Shown here: positions 18,735 to 29,205 of the stretch, piece after piece
Numbering within the stretch: position 1 is the first letter of the stretch
How the letters are laid out: each line of letters begins with the position of its first letter
Assembly: GCF_000744455.1 (NCBI RefSeq)
Contig: NZ_JQLY01000001.1
Location: 1,550,001-1,614,000 of the forward strand
DNA: 64,000 nucleotides
Origin: Methanobacterium sp. SMA-27
GTDB lineage: Archaea; Methanobacteriota; Methanobacteria; Methanobacteriales; Methanobacteriaceae
Direction: 5' to 3'
Translations under genes and position numbers: made by a program
The notes under the pieces: model-generated
Seen by the model: only the letters and a program-made list of their open reading frames with translations
What the model was told of the DNA's origin: nothing
Databases searched by the model: none

Positions 18735-20171
18735 ATGAATGCAACACAAAAGCTTACGAAAAATATAGGTTCTCTTTTCACTTCACAATCTTTAAGCTAC
18801 TTAATAAGTTTAATATATACAATTTATTTGGTCAGATATTTAGGTGTTGTAAATTATGGTATATTGTCTTTCGCATTAGCATTGACAAGTATACTCGGAA
18901 TTTTTGCAGATTTCGGGTTAAACACTCTTATGACAAGAGAATTAGCTATAGAAAAGTCTTTGACCAATAAATATCTTAATAACATATTCTCAATCAAATT
19001 GTTAGAGGTTTCAATACTATTGATTTTAATCATTTTAATTGTACAAATAGTGGGTTATCCACAACAAACAGTATTTGTTCTTTACATTATGATGATATTT
19101 TTAATATTTAATACTTTTTCGACCTTTTTTTCATCACTATTTCAAGCTTATGAAAAACTTGAATATCAATCCATTGCTACTGTTTTAAATAGTTTATTGA
19201 TGTTAGTAGGAATTTTAATTCTTATACACTATAATAATAATCTTATAACATTTACGCTTCTATATGCTATAATTGGGGGAGTAATATTAATTTATTATTT
19301 GTTCGTATCAACAACAAAATTTGAATTTCCACTGCCAAAAATAGAAATCGATTGGAATTTTTGGAAACCAACAATTAAAACAGCTGCTCAATTTGGCTTA
19401 ATCGGAGTTTTTGTAACAATTTATGTATGGATAGATTCAGTAATGTTATCATTCATGCAAGGTAATCAAGCTGTAGGGTTATACAATGCAGCATATAGAA
19501 TTGTACTACTTTTATTATTCATTCCAACTGTAATAAATGCTGCAATTTTCCCAGTAATGTCTAGGTTGTATGGTTCATCAAGTAATTCCTTGTCAAAAAT
19601 AGTAGAAAAATATTTCAAATTCATGATCTTGATTGGCATCCCTATTGGTGTGGCAATAACTCTTTTATCAAGTCAGATAATTATTATGATCTTTGGAAAT
19701 GCATTCTTAGAATCTACACCCGCTCTTCAAATACTTGTATGGGCTACTGTTTTTACGTTTGGAAATGCAGCCTTTGTCCAACTATTCCAGTCTACTGATA
19801 AACAGATACTCTTGACAAAAATAACTTTTATAGGGATGATCATAAACATTACACTTAATGTGATTCTAATTCCAAAATTTAGTTACATCGCAGCAAGTTT
19901 TAATACATTGATAACTGAATTTATCATTCTAGCATTGGTATTAATCCTAGCTAAACGATTAGGATATATCAAAAATGGAAAAGGACTAATAAAAGATTCA
20001 ATTATAATAACGATCAGTTCTTTGATAATGGGAATATTTATTTGGGAATTTAAAGATTATAATCTATTAATATTAATATTAACATCAGCATTTATATATC
20101 TAATAATTTTATTTGCTTTAAAAGGAATAAATAATGATGATATTAATATAATTAGGAATATGAGGAATTAA
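18735..20171 (+). CDS. Polysaccharide flippase (Wzx-like, MOP superfamily)
   Basis: 478 residues, about 12-14 hydrophobic segments along the whole length, with the family-typical start NIGSLFTSQSLSYLISLIYT, then VRYLGVVNYGILSFALALTS and FADFGLNTLMTRELA. Members flip lipid-linked oligosaccharides across the cytoplasmic membrane. It follows directly on IS copy 2 and precedes the acetyltransferase gene by 2 nt, forming an operon. There is no clear ribosome site; an AT-rich promoter-like stretch lies 15-30 bp upstream, so the mRNA could be nearly leaderless. Confidence 0.88.
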   Translation: MNATQKLTKNIGSLFTSQSLSYLISLIYTIYLVRYLGVVNYGILSFALALTSILGIFADFGLNTLMTRELAIEKSLTNKYLNNIFSIKLLEVSILLILIILIVQIVGYPQQTVFVLYIMMIFLIFNTFSTFFSSLFQAYEKLEYQSIATVLNSLLMLVGILILIHYNNNLITFTLLYAIIGGVILIYYLFVSTTKFEFPLPKIEIDWNFWKPTIKTAAQFGLIGVFVTIYVWIDSVMLSFMQGNQAVGLYNAAYRIVLLLLFIPTVINAAIFPVMSRLYGSSSNSLSKIVEKYFKFMILIGIPIGVAITLLSSQIIIMIFGNAFLESTPALQILVWATVFTFGNAAFVQLFQSTDKQILLTKITFIGMIINITLNVILIPKFSYIAASFNTLITEFIILALVLILAKRLGYIKNGKGLIKDSIIITISSLIMGIFIWEFKDYNLLILILTSAFIYLIILFALKGINNDDINIIRNMRN

Positions 20172-20173
20172 AA

Positions 20174-20755
20174 ATGGTTTCTTTTGAAATTACAAATATT
20201 TATAAAAGATTGAAAAATATCCTACTATCTAAAAGTAAAAACCCTAATATAATAATTGGTGAATTTACTTATGGAAATCCTATAATACATATTTGGACAG
20301 ATAAATATAGAGTCGAAATTGGAAAATTCTGTTCATTTTCAAAAAATATTACGATTATAGTTGACGGTAATCATCAGACAGACTGGATAAGTACATATCC
20401 ATTCGGAAGATGTATTGATAATATAAATCAAAATCCCGAACATCCCTCAGGTAAAGGGGATATTATTATTGGAAATGATGTATGGATAGGATTGAATGCT
20501 CTTATTTTACCTGGAGTAAAAATAGGAGATGGCGCAGTTATAGGGGCAAATTCAGTTGTAACAAAACCTGTAGACGATTATGAAATTGTTGCCGGAAATC
20601 CAGCAAGACACATTAAATATCGTTTCGATCAAAAACAGATAGATTTATTAAAAAAAATCAAATGGTGGGATTGGCCAATTGAAAAAATTAAAATTAATGT
20701 AGATATCCTAGAATCTCCTAATATCGAAGAATTTATTGAAAAATTTAGTTTATAG
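20174..20755 (+). CDS. CatB-related hexapeptide O-acetyltransferase
   Basis: 193 residues of the xenobiotic/sugar acetyltransferase (XAT) type: VEIGKFCSFSKNITIIVDGN, then NHQTDWISTYPF, the repeats GDIIIGNDVWIGLNALILPG and VKIGDGAVIGANSVVTKPVD, ending EIVAGNPARHIKYRF. The catalytic His is expected in GNHQTDW. It probably acetylates a sugar of the surface polysaccharide. Starts 2 nt after the flippase stop with AGGA upstream, so it is co-transcribed with it. Confidence 0.87.
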   Translation: MVSFEITNIYKRLKNILLSKSKNPNIIIGEFTYGNPIIHIWTDKYRVEIGKFCSFSKNITIIVDGNHQTDWISTYPFGRCIDNINQNPEHPSGKGDIIIGNDVWIGLNALILPGVKIGDGAVIGANSVVTKPVDDYEIVAGNPARHIKYRFDQKQIDLLKKIKWWDWPIEKIKINVDILESPNIEEFIEKFSL

Positions 20756-20846
20756 AGTTAATAAATAAAAAACTAATTTAAAATTATATAATTAAGTAAA
20801 CGAAATCAATGCTAATTCATGATTTTAAATTCTATTACAAAATTTA

Positions 20847-21647
20847 TCAATTAGATCGATTTGCATATGTTATGATTTCACCCTCAAAACATGTCTTGAT
20901 TCTATAACCTAAATCTGTTAATAGTTCTTCTAATTGATTATAGGTTTGAACACCTTTAACTAAATGATAAGATGCAATTGACAGATTTATGTCATTGTTT
21001 TTTAAGGTGTGTTTTGAACCTTTAATTGCTTCAACTTCTGAACCTTCAATATCTAATTTAATAAAATTAATCTTTAATTTATATTTCTTAAGAATAGCAT
21101 CTAAACTTACGACTTCTACTGCTATTTTTGAATCAATATTTTCATCCATAATAAATGTAGATCCGAAATTTCCTACACTAATGAATTCCAATATTGTATT
21201 ATTACTCCACAAGCCTTTATTTATAGGAATTATATTATTAATATCATTTAAAGTAATATTATTAATAAGTTTTTTGTAACTTTTAGGGTCAGGTTCAAAT
21301 GCAATTACAGTTCCATGTTTACCTACGAGTTTAGAAGCTATTAAAGCAAAAATTCCAGTGTAAGCTCCCCCATCAACAATATTATCCCCTTTTTTAAGTT
21401 TATAATATTTTAAATAAATAGGGATTGGAGTACCAATAATATCATAATAAGGATTATAATCAAATTTAAAAATCATATTATCAAAATTAACAATAAATTT
21501 TTTTTCATATCTAATTTTAAAATCGCATATAGATTCATCTTTTATTTTACGCTTGCCCCAACTGCTATTATAGTATTGGCACAATAATTTATATCTTAGA
21601 AATTTTGGAAATAATTCCACAATCTTGCCTATTAATCGTTCCATCAT
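20847..21647 (-). CDS. FkbM-family methyltransferase
   Basis: 266 residues from ATG 21647, preferred because GGGAG lies 5 nt upstream (the frame opens at 21662). Motifs: GDNIVDGGAYTGIFALIASK (SAM site), VIAFEPDPKSYKKLINNITL, and INFIKLDIEGSEVEAIKGSK, the FkbM signature. Members O-methylate sugars or polyketides; here a glycan methylation is likely. Transcribed alone, opposite to the neighbouring flippase operon. Confidence 0.85.
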   Translation of the reverse strand: MMERLIGKIVELFPKFLRYKLLCQYYNSSWGKRKIKDESICDFKIRYEKKFIVNFDNMIFKFDYNPYYDIIGTPIPIYLKYYKLKKGDNIVDGGAYTGIFALIASKLVGKHGTVIAFEPDPKSYKKLINNITLNDINNIIPINKGLWSNNTILEFISVGNFGSTFIMDENIDSKIAVEVVSLDAILKKYKLKINFIKLDIEGSEVEAIKGSKHTLKNNDINLSIASYHLVKGVQTYNQLEELLTDLGYRIKTCFEGEIITYANRSN

Positions 21648-22009
21648 ATTAACTCCCATCATTATGTGTAAGATTATATAACCAAATTAATCGTTTGTTT
21701 TTATACGAAAATTAAAGTTTAAAATAGTTTTATACTTTAATATAAGTTAATTATCTTTCTGTACTTAAAGTTTATAAAAATTATTATTTATAATAATAAT
21801 TATACAATCTAAATCTATACAAGATCTATCCATTTTATATTAAATAAAGTTAAATGATTAGAAATCAGTTTATATATAACAAACGAATATTAAAAACCTA
21901 TAAATTATTGATTTTTAGTTTAGTTGAATCAAATTAAGAGGACTAAATTTTAATTGATAAATATTAAAAAAATGAATTTAAATTATGAATTTTAAAAGGA
22001 GTAAAATTG
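21648..22009. other. AT-rich intergenic region between divergent genes
   Basis: About 360 bp, very AT-rich, between the divergent FkbM methyltransferase and GT2 genes. It must hold both promoters; TATA-like runs are too frequent to pick one. Nothing else is seen. Confidence 0.4.
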
Positions 22010-22999
22010 ATGCCTAAAGTTTCAATAATAATACTTAATTGGAATGGTTGGGAAGACACCATAGAATGTCTGGAATCTCTTTATCAGATTGATTATCCCA
22101 AGTTTGATGTTATAGTTTTAGATAATGCATCTTCTGATGGATCGATAGGAAAAATTAGAAAATATTGTGAGGGTAAATTAAAAGTTAAATCCGTTTTTTT
22201 TAAATATTGCATAAATAATAAACCTATAAAAATATTCGAACTTACTAACAAATCATTAACCAATAAAATAATTCCTATTGAATTATTGGATTTACCTTCA
22301 AATAAAAAATTAATTTTGATTAGAAACGATAGTAATTATGGTTTCGCGAAAGGAAATAATATTGGAATTCAATATGCTCTGAACTGTTTAAAATCGGATT
22401 ACATATTACTTCTGAATAATGATACTGTAGTTAATAAAGATTTTTTAAATAATATGATAAATGTTGGCGAACAGGATAAAAAAATTGGTATTATAGGCCC
22501 TATAATTAATTATTACGAAAATAAAGATATTATATGGTTTGCAGGAGGTAAAATGAACTGGTTTAAATATCCATTTTATCATCATATAGGAATAAATGAT
22601 AAAGAAAAGAATTTTTATAGTGGACTAAATTATTGTGATTGGATTACAGGAGCAGCAATTTTGATAAAAACAAATATTAAGGACATAAAATTAAATAATC
22701 GTTTTTTCTTTGGCTGTGAAGATGTAGATCTTAGTCTAAGGGTTAAAAATAATGGATACAAAATAGTTTGTGTTTTAGATTCCAAAATATGGCATAAAAT
22801 TGGTAGTTCAAGAAAAAAAAGTTCAAATAAAAAGATAGTTTGGATATTCAGAAATTTAAAAACAAATTTAGAATTAATGAGAATATATAAGAAAGTATAT
22901 TTAATGTTATTACCAATTTACATATTTCAAATACTATTAAAACCTTTAGAAAATTTTTGTATAAATATATTCCGGATATTATTTAGAAGTAGCCTTTAA
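22010..22999 (+). CDS. Glycosyltransferase family 2 (rhamnosyltransferase-like)
   Basis: 329 residues from ATG 22010, with AGGAG about 9 nt upstream. GT-A fold: KVSIIILNWNGWEDTIECLE at the start, VIVLDNASSDGS, then NYGFAKGNNIGIQYAL and YILLLNNDTVVNKDFL (the metal-binding acidic motif in NNDT form). Later GLNYCDWITGAAILIKT and FFFGCEDVDLSLRV (general-base ED). Residues 55-95 are an inserted loop. The C-terminal ~60 residues are hydrophobic and may associate with the membrane. The 3' end overlaps the convergent membrane-protein gene by 17 nt. Confidence 0.88.
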   Translation: MPKVSIIILNWNGWEDTIECLESLYQIDYPKFDVIVLDNASSDGSIGKIRKYCEGKLKVKSVFFKYCINNKPIKIFELTNKSLTNKIIPIELLDLPSNKKLILIRNDSNYGFAKGNNIGIQYALNCLKSDYILLLNNDTVVNKDFLNNMINVGEQDKKIGIIGPIINYYENKDIIWFAGGKMNWFKYPFYHHIGINDKEKNFYSGLNYCDWITGAAILIKTNIKDIKLNNRFFFGCEDVDLSLRVKNNGYKIVCVLDSKIWHKIGSSRKKSSNKKIVWIFRNLKTNLELMRIYKKVYLMLLPIYIFQILLKPLENFCINIFRILFRSSL

Positions 23000-24842
23000 C
23001 AGTACCACTATCATAAATTTCATTATAATGTGAATCTAAAAATCTATTTACATCATAATTAACTTTATATACGCTTCCAGAGAAAATTGAGGGATTATTA
23101 ATTATATTTTCTCTTATTACTTTTAAATAGTTATCATCTGTGAAATTTTTACCAACAATTTCCTCATCGACATCATTAATACCATAAATATTGTGAAGAT
23201 AATCTTGAAAAACACTTGTTCCATAAATTCCATCAGTCGATATTTTACCATTATAACTTTCATTAAAAAATTCTGCAGCATCCATCTCAGAATTCGTATA
23301 ACCATAAGTTACACCAGTATTCTGGGTTAAAGAAAACCCATCGACATTTGCTAAAGTGTTCGTGACCATGAAAAAAGTTAATAATAGGAAGATAATAGAA
23401 GATAGAATAATTTTCGTTTTTGAATAATTTTTTAACCAGTTTAGTATAATAAAAATTGCAACAGCTACGGGAATGGACAATAAAATCTCAGAAAAATAAA
23501 TCCACCGTTCTTGGAGTATTCCTAACCCAATAACTAAAGAAAAATAAGAAATAAAGAATACTCCTAAGCCAATAAATGCATAAGTAAATGATTTTTCATC
23601 CCAATTTCTTTTTGAAATCATGAAAAAACTACCCAAGATAGCTAAAAATGAAAAAATCATATAATTTATATTTTCAACAATTTTAGAGATTAATGGAAGA
23701 TTTTTTGAATATTCCAATATTACATTAGGAGCAGTTATAAAATTATCTATATTGAAACCCCAAGCAAATAACTCTTTAAAAGTATGGATAGTTCCATTCG
23801 CTGCAAATGCCCACCAAGATAACATGAATACTGTGAAAAAAATGAATAATGTTAATGAAATATGTAAATTATATTTTAATATTTGTTTTTTATTGATATA
23901 TTTGTAAAAATTGGATGAGATAAATCCTATTAAAAGTATAATTAACATGGCTAATGCGGAAATAGAATGGGCCATAATTATCACCGCAAACATCAAAAAG
24001 ATTAATACTGTTTTTTCAACTTTTATACTCGATTTAAATAATAAATAGATTATTATGGGGACAAATATGAAAGCAAATGAGGATGGAATGATCCAAATTG
24101 AATCTAAAATAAAATAACTAGATGTTACCATAATTAATGCAGCAAGAAGACCAATTTTGTAATTTAAGATTTTTTTAGATATTAAAAAAATGAATAATGT
24201 ATTAAGAATCAAAATAGGGATACTACAAAATAAAATAGCTGAAAATTTATAGTTTAATGAACTCAAAATAATTGTTATAGCTACACCTAAATGAAAAATT
24301 GGTAAATTAGTATATGAAGTGCCAGTAATTATATGTCCATTTAGTATAGATTGTAAAGTAATAAACTGGTGATACCATGGATCTAATCCTATAACTCCTT
24401 GAAACAATAATAACTGTGATAAATCAATGTTAATTCCAATTATTATTATCTGAGATAATATAGCAATAGTATTACGATTAGTATTATTACTTAATAATAT
24501 TTTAAAGAAAACACTCATAATCATTAACGTAATGAAAATAAAATAACTGAAAGGTCTAACATAAATTTCATCAAAACTATAAACTGATAAAATGCTTAAT
24601 GTTAATCCTAAAAAAAATATTATGTCTAAAAGTACCAGGTAATTATTATTCTCTTTTAATTTAAAATTTAATGAACCCTTTTTCCTACTAAAGATCCAAG
24701 CTAAACATGCTAAAATAGGGAATATTGCCGAAATTTTATAAACCGGATTTTTAACTATTATCAAAAGTATAATTAATAAAATAATTCCCAAAATGGCCAG
24801 AAGCCAGTCAATATCAATTTTTCTAAGATTAATAGACATCAT
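22983..24842 (-). CDS. Polytopic GT-C-like membrane protein
   Basis: 619 residues with about 12 or more transmembrane segments through residue ~500 and a soluble C-terminal ~110 residues. The first large outside loop contains QGVIGLDPWYHQFITLQSIL, an acidic DPWYH motif like the catalytic loop of GT-C enzymes (PMT/ArnT/AglB class). It may transfer a sugar or oligosaccharide from a polyprenyl carrier, or help polymerise the polysaccharide; no specific family assigned. Start ATGATG has GAGGG just upstream and overlaps the end of the preceding glycosyltransferase gene by 14 nt. Confidence 0.65.
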   Translation of the reverse strand: MMSINLRKIDIDWLLAILGIILLIILLIIVKNPVYKISAIFPILACLAWIFSRKKGSLNFKLKENNNYLVLLDIIFFLGLTLSILSVYSFDEIYVRPFSYFIFITLMIMSVFFKILLSNNTNRNTIAILSQIIIIGINIDLSQLLLFQGVIGLDPWYHQFITLQSILNGHIITGTSYTNLPIFHLGVAITIILSSLNYKFSAILFCSIPILILNTLFIFLISKKILNYKIGLLAALIMVTSSYFILDSIWIIPSSFAFIFVPIIIYLLFKSSIKVEKTVLIFLMFAVIIMAHSISALAMLIILLIGFISSNFYKYINKKQILKYNLHISLTLFIFFTVFMLSWWAFAANGTIHTFKELFAWGFNIDNFITAPNVILEYSKNLPLISKIVENINYMIFSFLAILGSFFMISKRNWDEKSFTYAFIGLGVFFISYFSLVIGLGILQERWIYFSEILLSIPVAVAIFIILNWLKNYSKTKIILSSIIFLLLTFFMVTNTLANVDGFSLTQNTGVTYGYTNSEMDAAEFFNESYNGKISTDGIYGTSVFQDYLHNIYGINDVDEEIVGKNFTDDNYLKVIRENIINNPSIFSGSVYKVNYDVNRFLDSHYNEIYDSGTVKGYF

Positions 24843-25959
24843 GACCCTCTAAAATTTTTTCCCATTTACTTTTAGTATTATCAAAACTAAATTCATTTTT
24901 TACAATACTTCTATTAATTTTAATCATTTCATCTATTTTGGTAGAATTTAAGGCACTAATTACAGTATTAACAATATTTTTAGTAGAATTATCTGGTATA
25001 ATAAACCCATTTTTTCCATCTTGAATGAAATCTGGTACTGCACCCACTGGCGTAGTTATTATAGTAGTTCCACAAGCCATTGCTTCCAAAATTATATTAG
25101 GAAGTCCTTCAGTAAAAGAAGGTACAACAATTAATTTCAATTCATTTAAAATTTTGGGTATATCTTCGTGAGATATCCAATCAAAAAGTATTACTTTATC
25201 ATTTAAATTTTCATTATTTAAAAAACATATTATTTCGTTTTTTAATTTCCCATTACCAACTATCCAAAATTTTAAATCTTTATTTATATTTAATAGTTCA
25301 GGGATTGATTTTATAAAGTTTAAAATACCTTTTTCGTAACTCAAACGTCCAATATAACCTATGAGATTCTCTTTATTTTTTACATGTTTTTCTATCTTAA
25401 ATTCATCAAAGTTTAAAAAATGTTCACGTGCTATTTCAATTTTATCTTCATATTTTACCAAATTCCAATCCTTGATTAATGTTGGCGAATAAACTAGTAT
25501 CTTATCTGCTAATTTACAATTGATATCAGATAAAATCTTTCCAAATTTATAAAGTTTATTTCCGGAAGACTGTTCAATTTTAGTTGAAGAACTAGCAAAT
25601 AACAAAAATACTTCTTTCCTAAATAATTTTGCTAATAACATAGGAAATACTAATGTATCGCCGCCAATAAAAAATATCCATTTATCTACATTTTTAGTAA
25701 TTTTAAATAGCATGCATGTTATCTTTATTTGAGTTATAATATATTCTAAAATTATCAAAAACGAATTTTTGTGCTTTTTATGATTTATTTGATAACTAAA
25801 AATTCTTTTATCATCTTTAAAATAATAATAGCCTGAATCACCAGTTATCAGATACATATTTTCTGAAAATTGATTTATTATTTCTATAAGACTAGATAAA
25901 GGTATTGTACCTGCTTGTTCAATTGGGAAAGTTAATATTCCCAAATTCATTTTTTTCAT
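24829..25959 (-). CDS. Glycosyltransferase family 4
   Basis: 376 residues from ATG 25959 (GAGTG 6 nt upstream; the frame opens at a GTG at 25968). The C-terminal GT1-type half shows LIGYIGRLSYEKGILNFIKS, LKFWIVGNGKLKNEI, and the nucleotide-sugar motif PSFTEGLPNIILEAMACGTT (E-x7-E). A retaining GT-B enzyme that likely adds one sugar during repeat-unit assembly. Downstream gene starts within its last codons. Confidence 0.87.
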   Translation of the reverse strand: MKKMNLGILTFPIEQAGTIPLSSLIEIINQFSENMYLITGDSGYYYFKDDKRIFSYQINHKKHKNSFLIILEYIITQIKITCMLFKITKNVDKWIFFIGGDTLVFPMLLAKLFRKEVFLLFASSSTKIEQSSGNKLYKFGKILSDINCKLADKILVYSPTLIKDWNLVKYEDKIEIAREHFLNFDEFKIEKHVKNKENLIGYIGRLSYEKGILNFIKSIPELLNINKDLKFWIVGNGKLKNEIICFLNNENLNDKVILFDWISHEDIPKILNELKLIVVPSFTEGLPNIILEAMACGTTIITTPVGAVPDFIQDGKNGFIIPDNSTKNIVNTVISALNSTKIDEMIKINRSIVKNEFSFDNTKSKWEKILEGHDVY

Positions 25960-26121
25960 ATTTATCACTCAAAAAGAAATTTGTAAAAATGTTATACTTA
26001 AAATTTTTATTATATTAAATCACAATTTTTTGGTAAATTTTTTAAAATATTCTATATTTTTTTTTCATTTATTATAAAAGCTAAGTTTCACTATTTTTCA
26101 ATAGTTCTTTCTTGGAATTAA

Positions 26122-26769
26122 CTAAACATCCTCTAGATATGTTTTTTCAATATCATTACTTATACTTTGCCAATTAAACTTAGTTTTAACAATATTCCTC
26201 CCATTTTGGCCAAATTTATTTCTTAAATCCTCATCAGAAAGAACTTTACATATAACATTTGATAATTTGATTTTTTGTAAATTCACTAACTGCAATTATT
26301 TTGTCTACACTTGTAATAGCTCTTTTCTCTATTAAATGTGTAAAAAAACTATTTTCTCCACTTATGTCAAATATTGTAGAAGTTAAAGTGAGATTATTAT
26401 GTTTTGTGGCATCTGTTGTAATATGGTGTACAGTGAGTACTTGTGGAATATCTAATATTTTTTTATTCCTGAACCAATATGAAATTCCATTAAAATGTAC
26501 TAAATCAAATTTATTCTTTAAATATTCTTTCCTCAAAACTTTAGGCAATTTCAACCAAAACTGCAATGCTTTTAGAGGGTTTTATTATTTATATTTACTG
26601 GAATTATTTTTAAATTTTTATTTTTATTTCCAGTTTCGTAGATATTAGGAGTAAAAACTGTGACTTCAATACCTAACTCTGCTAAGTTTTCAGTTATATT
26701 TTTAGCATAGATCCCTGCACCACCCATTATAAAAGGGGGATATTCATAAGTTACGAATGCAATTTTCAT
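26122..26769 (-). pseudogene. Glycosyltransferase family 4, frameshifted and internally deleted
   Basis: The N-terminal domain is recognisable: KIAFVTYEYPPFIMGGAGIY, then, after a one-base frameshift near 26570, QFWLKLPKVLRKEYLKNKFD, LTVHHITTDATKHN and IIAVSEFTKNQIIK. At about 26246 it jumps to a C-terminal tail (LRNKFGQNGRNIVKTKFNWQ, then SISNDIEKTYLEDV), so the whole sugar-nucleotide-binding half (about 150 residues) is missing. The start overlaps the end of the next upstream GT4 gene by 26 nt, as in an operon. Confidence 0.8.
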
Positions 26770-27928
26770 AAACTTTTTCGACCTCACTTGCAATTTTTTC
26801 CCAGTTTAAATTATTTATAATATATTTTTTTCCATTTTCGATTAATTTTGATTGTTTATCAAGATTTTTGAATATGTAACTAACTACATCAATTAACCCT
26901 TGAGTATCACCATATTCTACAAGGTTTCCACAATTTACTTTTTCTACCAATTCGCCACAACCATCATTTTTAGTGACAACTACAGATGTATCACACAAAA
27001 TTGCTTCAAACGGCACCAAACCAAATATTTCGTGTATTGCAGGATAAACCAAAACGTCTGCGTCTGTATAGGCTTCCCATTTTTCTTCATCGTACAATGG
27101 TCCAGTTATTATAACTTTCCCTTCTTTAATTAATGTTTTTGATTGATTTTCTATTGTTTTTAGAAAGCCATCATCAGGACCCACAATAACCAATTTTACA
27201 TGGCTTAAATTATCTGAAATATCAGGAAAAGCATTTAATAAGATATCTATACCTTTCCTTTTATGAATTCGTCCTAAATAAAGTATTATTTTTTCATTTT
27301 CATTAATTGAATATTTTTGTCGGAATTTTCCTTTTTCGGGGATTTGATCTAGGATAGATAAATTAATTCCATTAGGTATAATATCAATCTTTTCTTCATT
27401 TACTCCCATCTTTTTATATTGTTCTAATTCTGTATTAGTCAATGCAATTACTTTAGATGCATTTTTTAGGATATTATATCCCCATAATCTATCAAAAAAT
27501 TTTTTTAAATTCGTTTTTTGGAATATGGGCATTACTGAGCCGTGTGCTTGGATAATATAAGGTATATTAGATTTTTTTGCATAATAGCATATAATAACTG
27601 CTAAAATCGTTCTGTGTTCATGGATGTGTATTATATCATAATTTTTAATTTCTTTCCTTGCTATTATAGGTAAGTAAAAAGGATTTGCTATTTGAAATTT
27701 GGATTTTATTTTCTTAGAAATATTTTTAAAATAATAAACTTTTAGCCCTTCAATATTTTTTGCATGTTTATTGTTTGGAGTTACTTCAATGCATCCATCA
27801 GTAGTATATACAGTAACTTCATGACCCATTGCAACTAGTTCTTTTGAGACTTCATAAACTACTCTCGCAACACCTCCTGAAGCGAAACATGGATAAAAAG
27901 ATTGACTAACTTGTAATATTTTCATCAT
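26744..27928 (-). CDS. Glycosyltransferase family 4
   Basis: 394 residues, complete GT-B enzyme: MKILQVSQSFYPCFASGGVA at the N-terminus (sugar-acceptor domain), IIHIHEHRTILAVI, IIPNGINLSILDQIPEKG, ILYLGRIHKRKGIDILLNAF and the donor-site motif VYPAIHEIFGLVPFEAILCD. Start ATGATG overlaps the stop of the FrhB-like gene by 4 nt with GGTGAT upstream, so the two are coupled. It probably acts in the cytoplasm on a lipid-linked glycan. Confidence 0.9.
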   Translation of the reverse strand: MMKILQVSQSFYPCFASGGVARVVYEVSKELVAMGHEVTVYTTDGCIEVTPNNKHAKNIEGLKVYYFKNISKKIKSKFQIANPFYLPIIARKEIKNYDIIHIHEHRTILAVIICYYAKKSNIPYIIQAHGSVMPIFQKTNLKKFFDRLWGYNILKNASKVIALTNTELEQYKKMGVNEEKIDIIPNGINLSILDQIPEKGKFRQKYSINENEKIILYLGRIHKRKGIDILLNAFPDISDNLSHVKLVIVGPDDGFLKTIENQSKTLIKEGKVIITGPLYDEEKWEAYTDADVLVYPAIHEIFGLVPFEAILCDTSVVVTKNDGCGELVEKVNCGNLVEYGDTQGLIDVVSYIFKNLDKQSKLIENGKKYIINNLNWEKIASEVEKVYENCIRNL

Positions 27929-29205
27929 TTATCACCAATAATTTTTTTCATAACCCAAAGTTCTAGAGGAAATAATTTGGTTGAAAACTTTCTTAAATAA
28001 GGTTTTGAAGATAGATTAGTATTAAAATAAACAAAAAAACCTTTCATATAATTTTTAAATCCAGGTTTTAATAATTCTGTATTGTATTTTGGTATTTCTT
28101 TATTTAGAAGCCGTCTGATCAAGAATCTTCCGTTAATATCTTTTTTCTTTGATTCCATCATGGCCCCTGATTTTTTAACTTTTTGCGGGCTGATAATTTC
28201 TAAATTAATATATGTCTCTTCAACTGAGTCTAAAAGAAGTTTATTAGCATTTTCAGTTCTGCAAACAATTAATGTTTTTCCTTTTTTTTCTTTTTGAGTT
28301 ATTTCAGGTAGCCATGGATCTCCAAATGATATATCAGATAGTTCTGCAGTTAAATCGCAGCAAAAAAGACATCTGCAAAGAGAATTTATCCATAAAATAT
28401 GTTGAGACATAGCTTCTTGAAAGGGTAAGTTAAATATATTCCCATTCTTTAGTTCAATTACCATTTTTCCAGGCCACCCCTCACCCCTATAATCAATTTT
28501 AAGTACATCACTTTCTGCAATATCTAATTTATTGATTAAAGAGTAAGTTTGCCAAAATGTATCAGTATGCGAGCAAAATAGACCTAAATGCAAAACTATT
28601 TTATTTTTAAGGGATTTATTAAGTATTTCAGCTTTTCTTATACCATGGATATGGCAGGGTAAACCAACTACGGCAATTTTTAAATTTTCTGATTTCAGAA
28701 TTTCCGTTATCAATTTATTTAATGGTACTGGACAATATTTTGATTTAGCTGCTTCTATAATTTCTTCTTTATTCTTTGCAATAAATGGTTCTGGTTCAAA
28801 AGGGTTATCTTTCTTCATTCGAGTAACTAGAGCTCCGTCAATAATACCTTTTTCTAAGGCATATATAAGTATTGATGTTATTACTCCTCCAGATGAAGAG
28901 TTATATCTTACATCTTCGTCTACGGAATTACCTAAATAACAATTAGAATATACTCCAATTCTTAAATCTTCAGGTTCTTTATTAAAAAAATATTTGTTTA
29001 ACGATTTAAAATCTACAGAATAACCCGGACACACTAAAAAACAAGTATTACAATTATCACATTTTTTTCTATTTATAATAGGTTTATATTCCCTTCTATC
29101 ATTATCTAAAATCAATCTTATGGCATTTTTGGGACATATACCTTCACATGTACCGCAATTACAACAAAGATCATTGTCAATTACATCTTGAATATTTTTA
29201 ATCAT
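27925..29205 (-). CDS. FrhB/FdhB-like iron-sulfur flavoprotein of polysaccharide locus
   Basis: 426 residues. Two N-terminal 4Fe-4S ferredoxin motifs are present (CCNCGTCEGICP near 14-25 and CDNCNTCFLVCPGY near 49-62). Coenzyme F420 hydrogenase beta-subunit domains follow (NSSSGGVITSILIYALEKG, KYCPVPLNKLITEIL, VGLPCHIHGIRKAE, FGDPWLPEI). Homologues occur in bacterial and archaeal exopolysaccharide loci next to pyruvyl transferases, exactly as here, and probably carry out a flavin- or F420-linked redox step on a sugar. Overlaps the pyruvyl-transferase-like gene by 8 nt and the next GT4 gene by 4 nt. Confidence 0.85.
   Translation of the reverse strand: MIKNIQDVIDNDLCCNCGTCEGICPKNAIRLILDNDRREYKPIINRKKCDNCNTCFLVCPGYSVDFKSLNKYFFNKEPEDLRIGVYSNCYLGNSVDEDVRYNSSSGGVITSILIYALEKGIIDGALVTRMKKDNPFEPEPFIAKNKEEIIEAAKSKYCPVPLNKLITEILKSENLKIAVVGLPCHIHGIRKAEILNKSLKNKIVLHLGLFCSHTDTFWQTYSLINKLDIAESDVLKIDYRGEGWPGKMVIELKNGNIFNLPFQEAMSQHILWINSLCRCLFCCDLTAELSDISFGDPWLPEITQKEKKGKTLIVCRTENANKLLLDSVEETYINLEIISPQKVKKSGAMMESKKKDINGRFLIRRLLNKEIPKYNTELLKPGFKNYMKGFFVYFNTNLSSKPYLRKFSTKLFPLELWVMKKIIGDK

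Noticed and set aside
18701..18970. Plus-strand 89-codon ORF at the flippase start
   Set aside because: It overlaps the clear flippase N-terminus in another frame and has random-looking composition.
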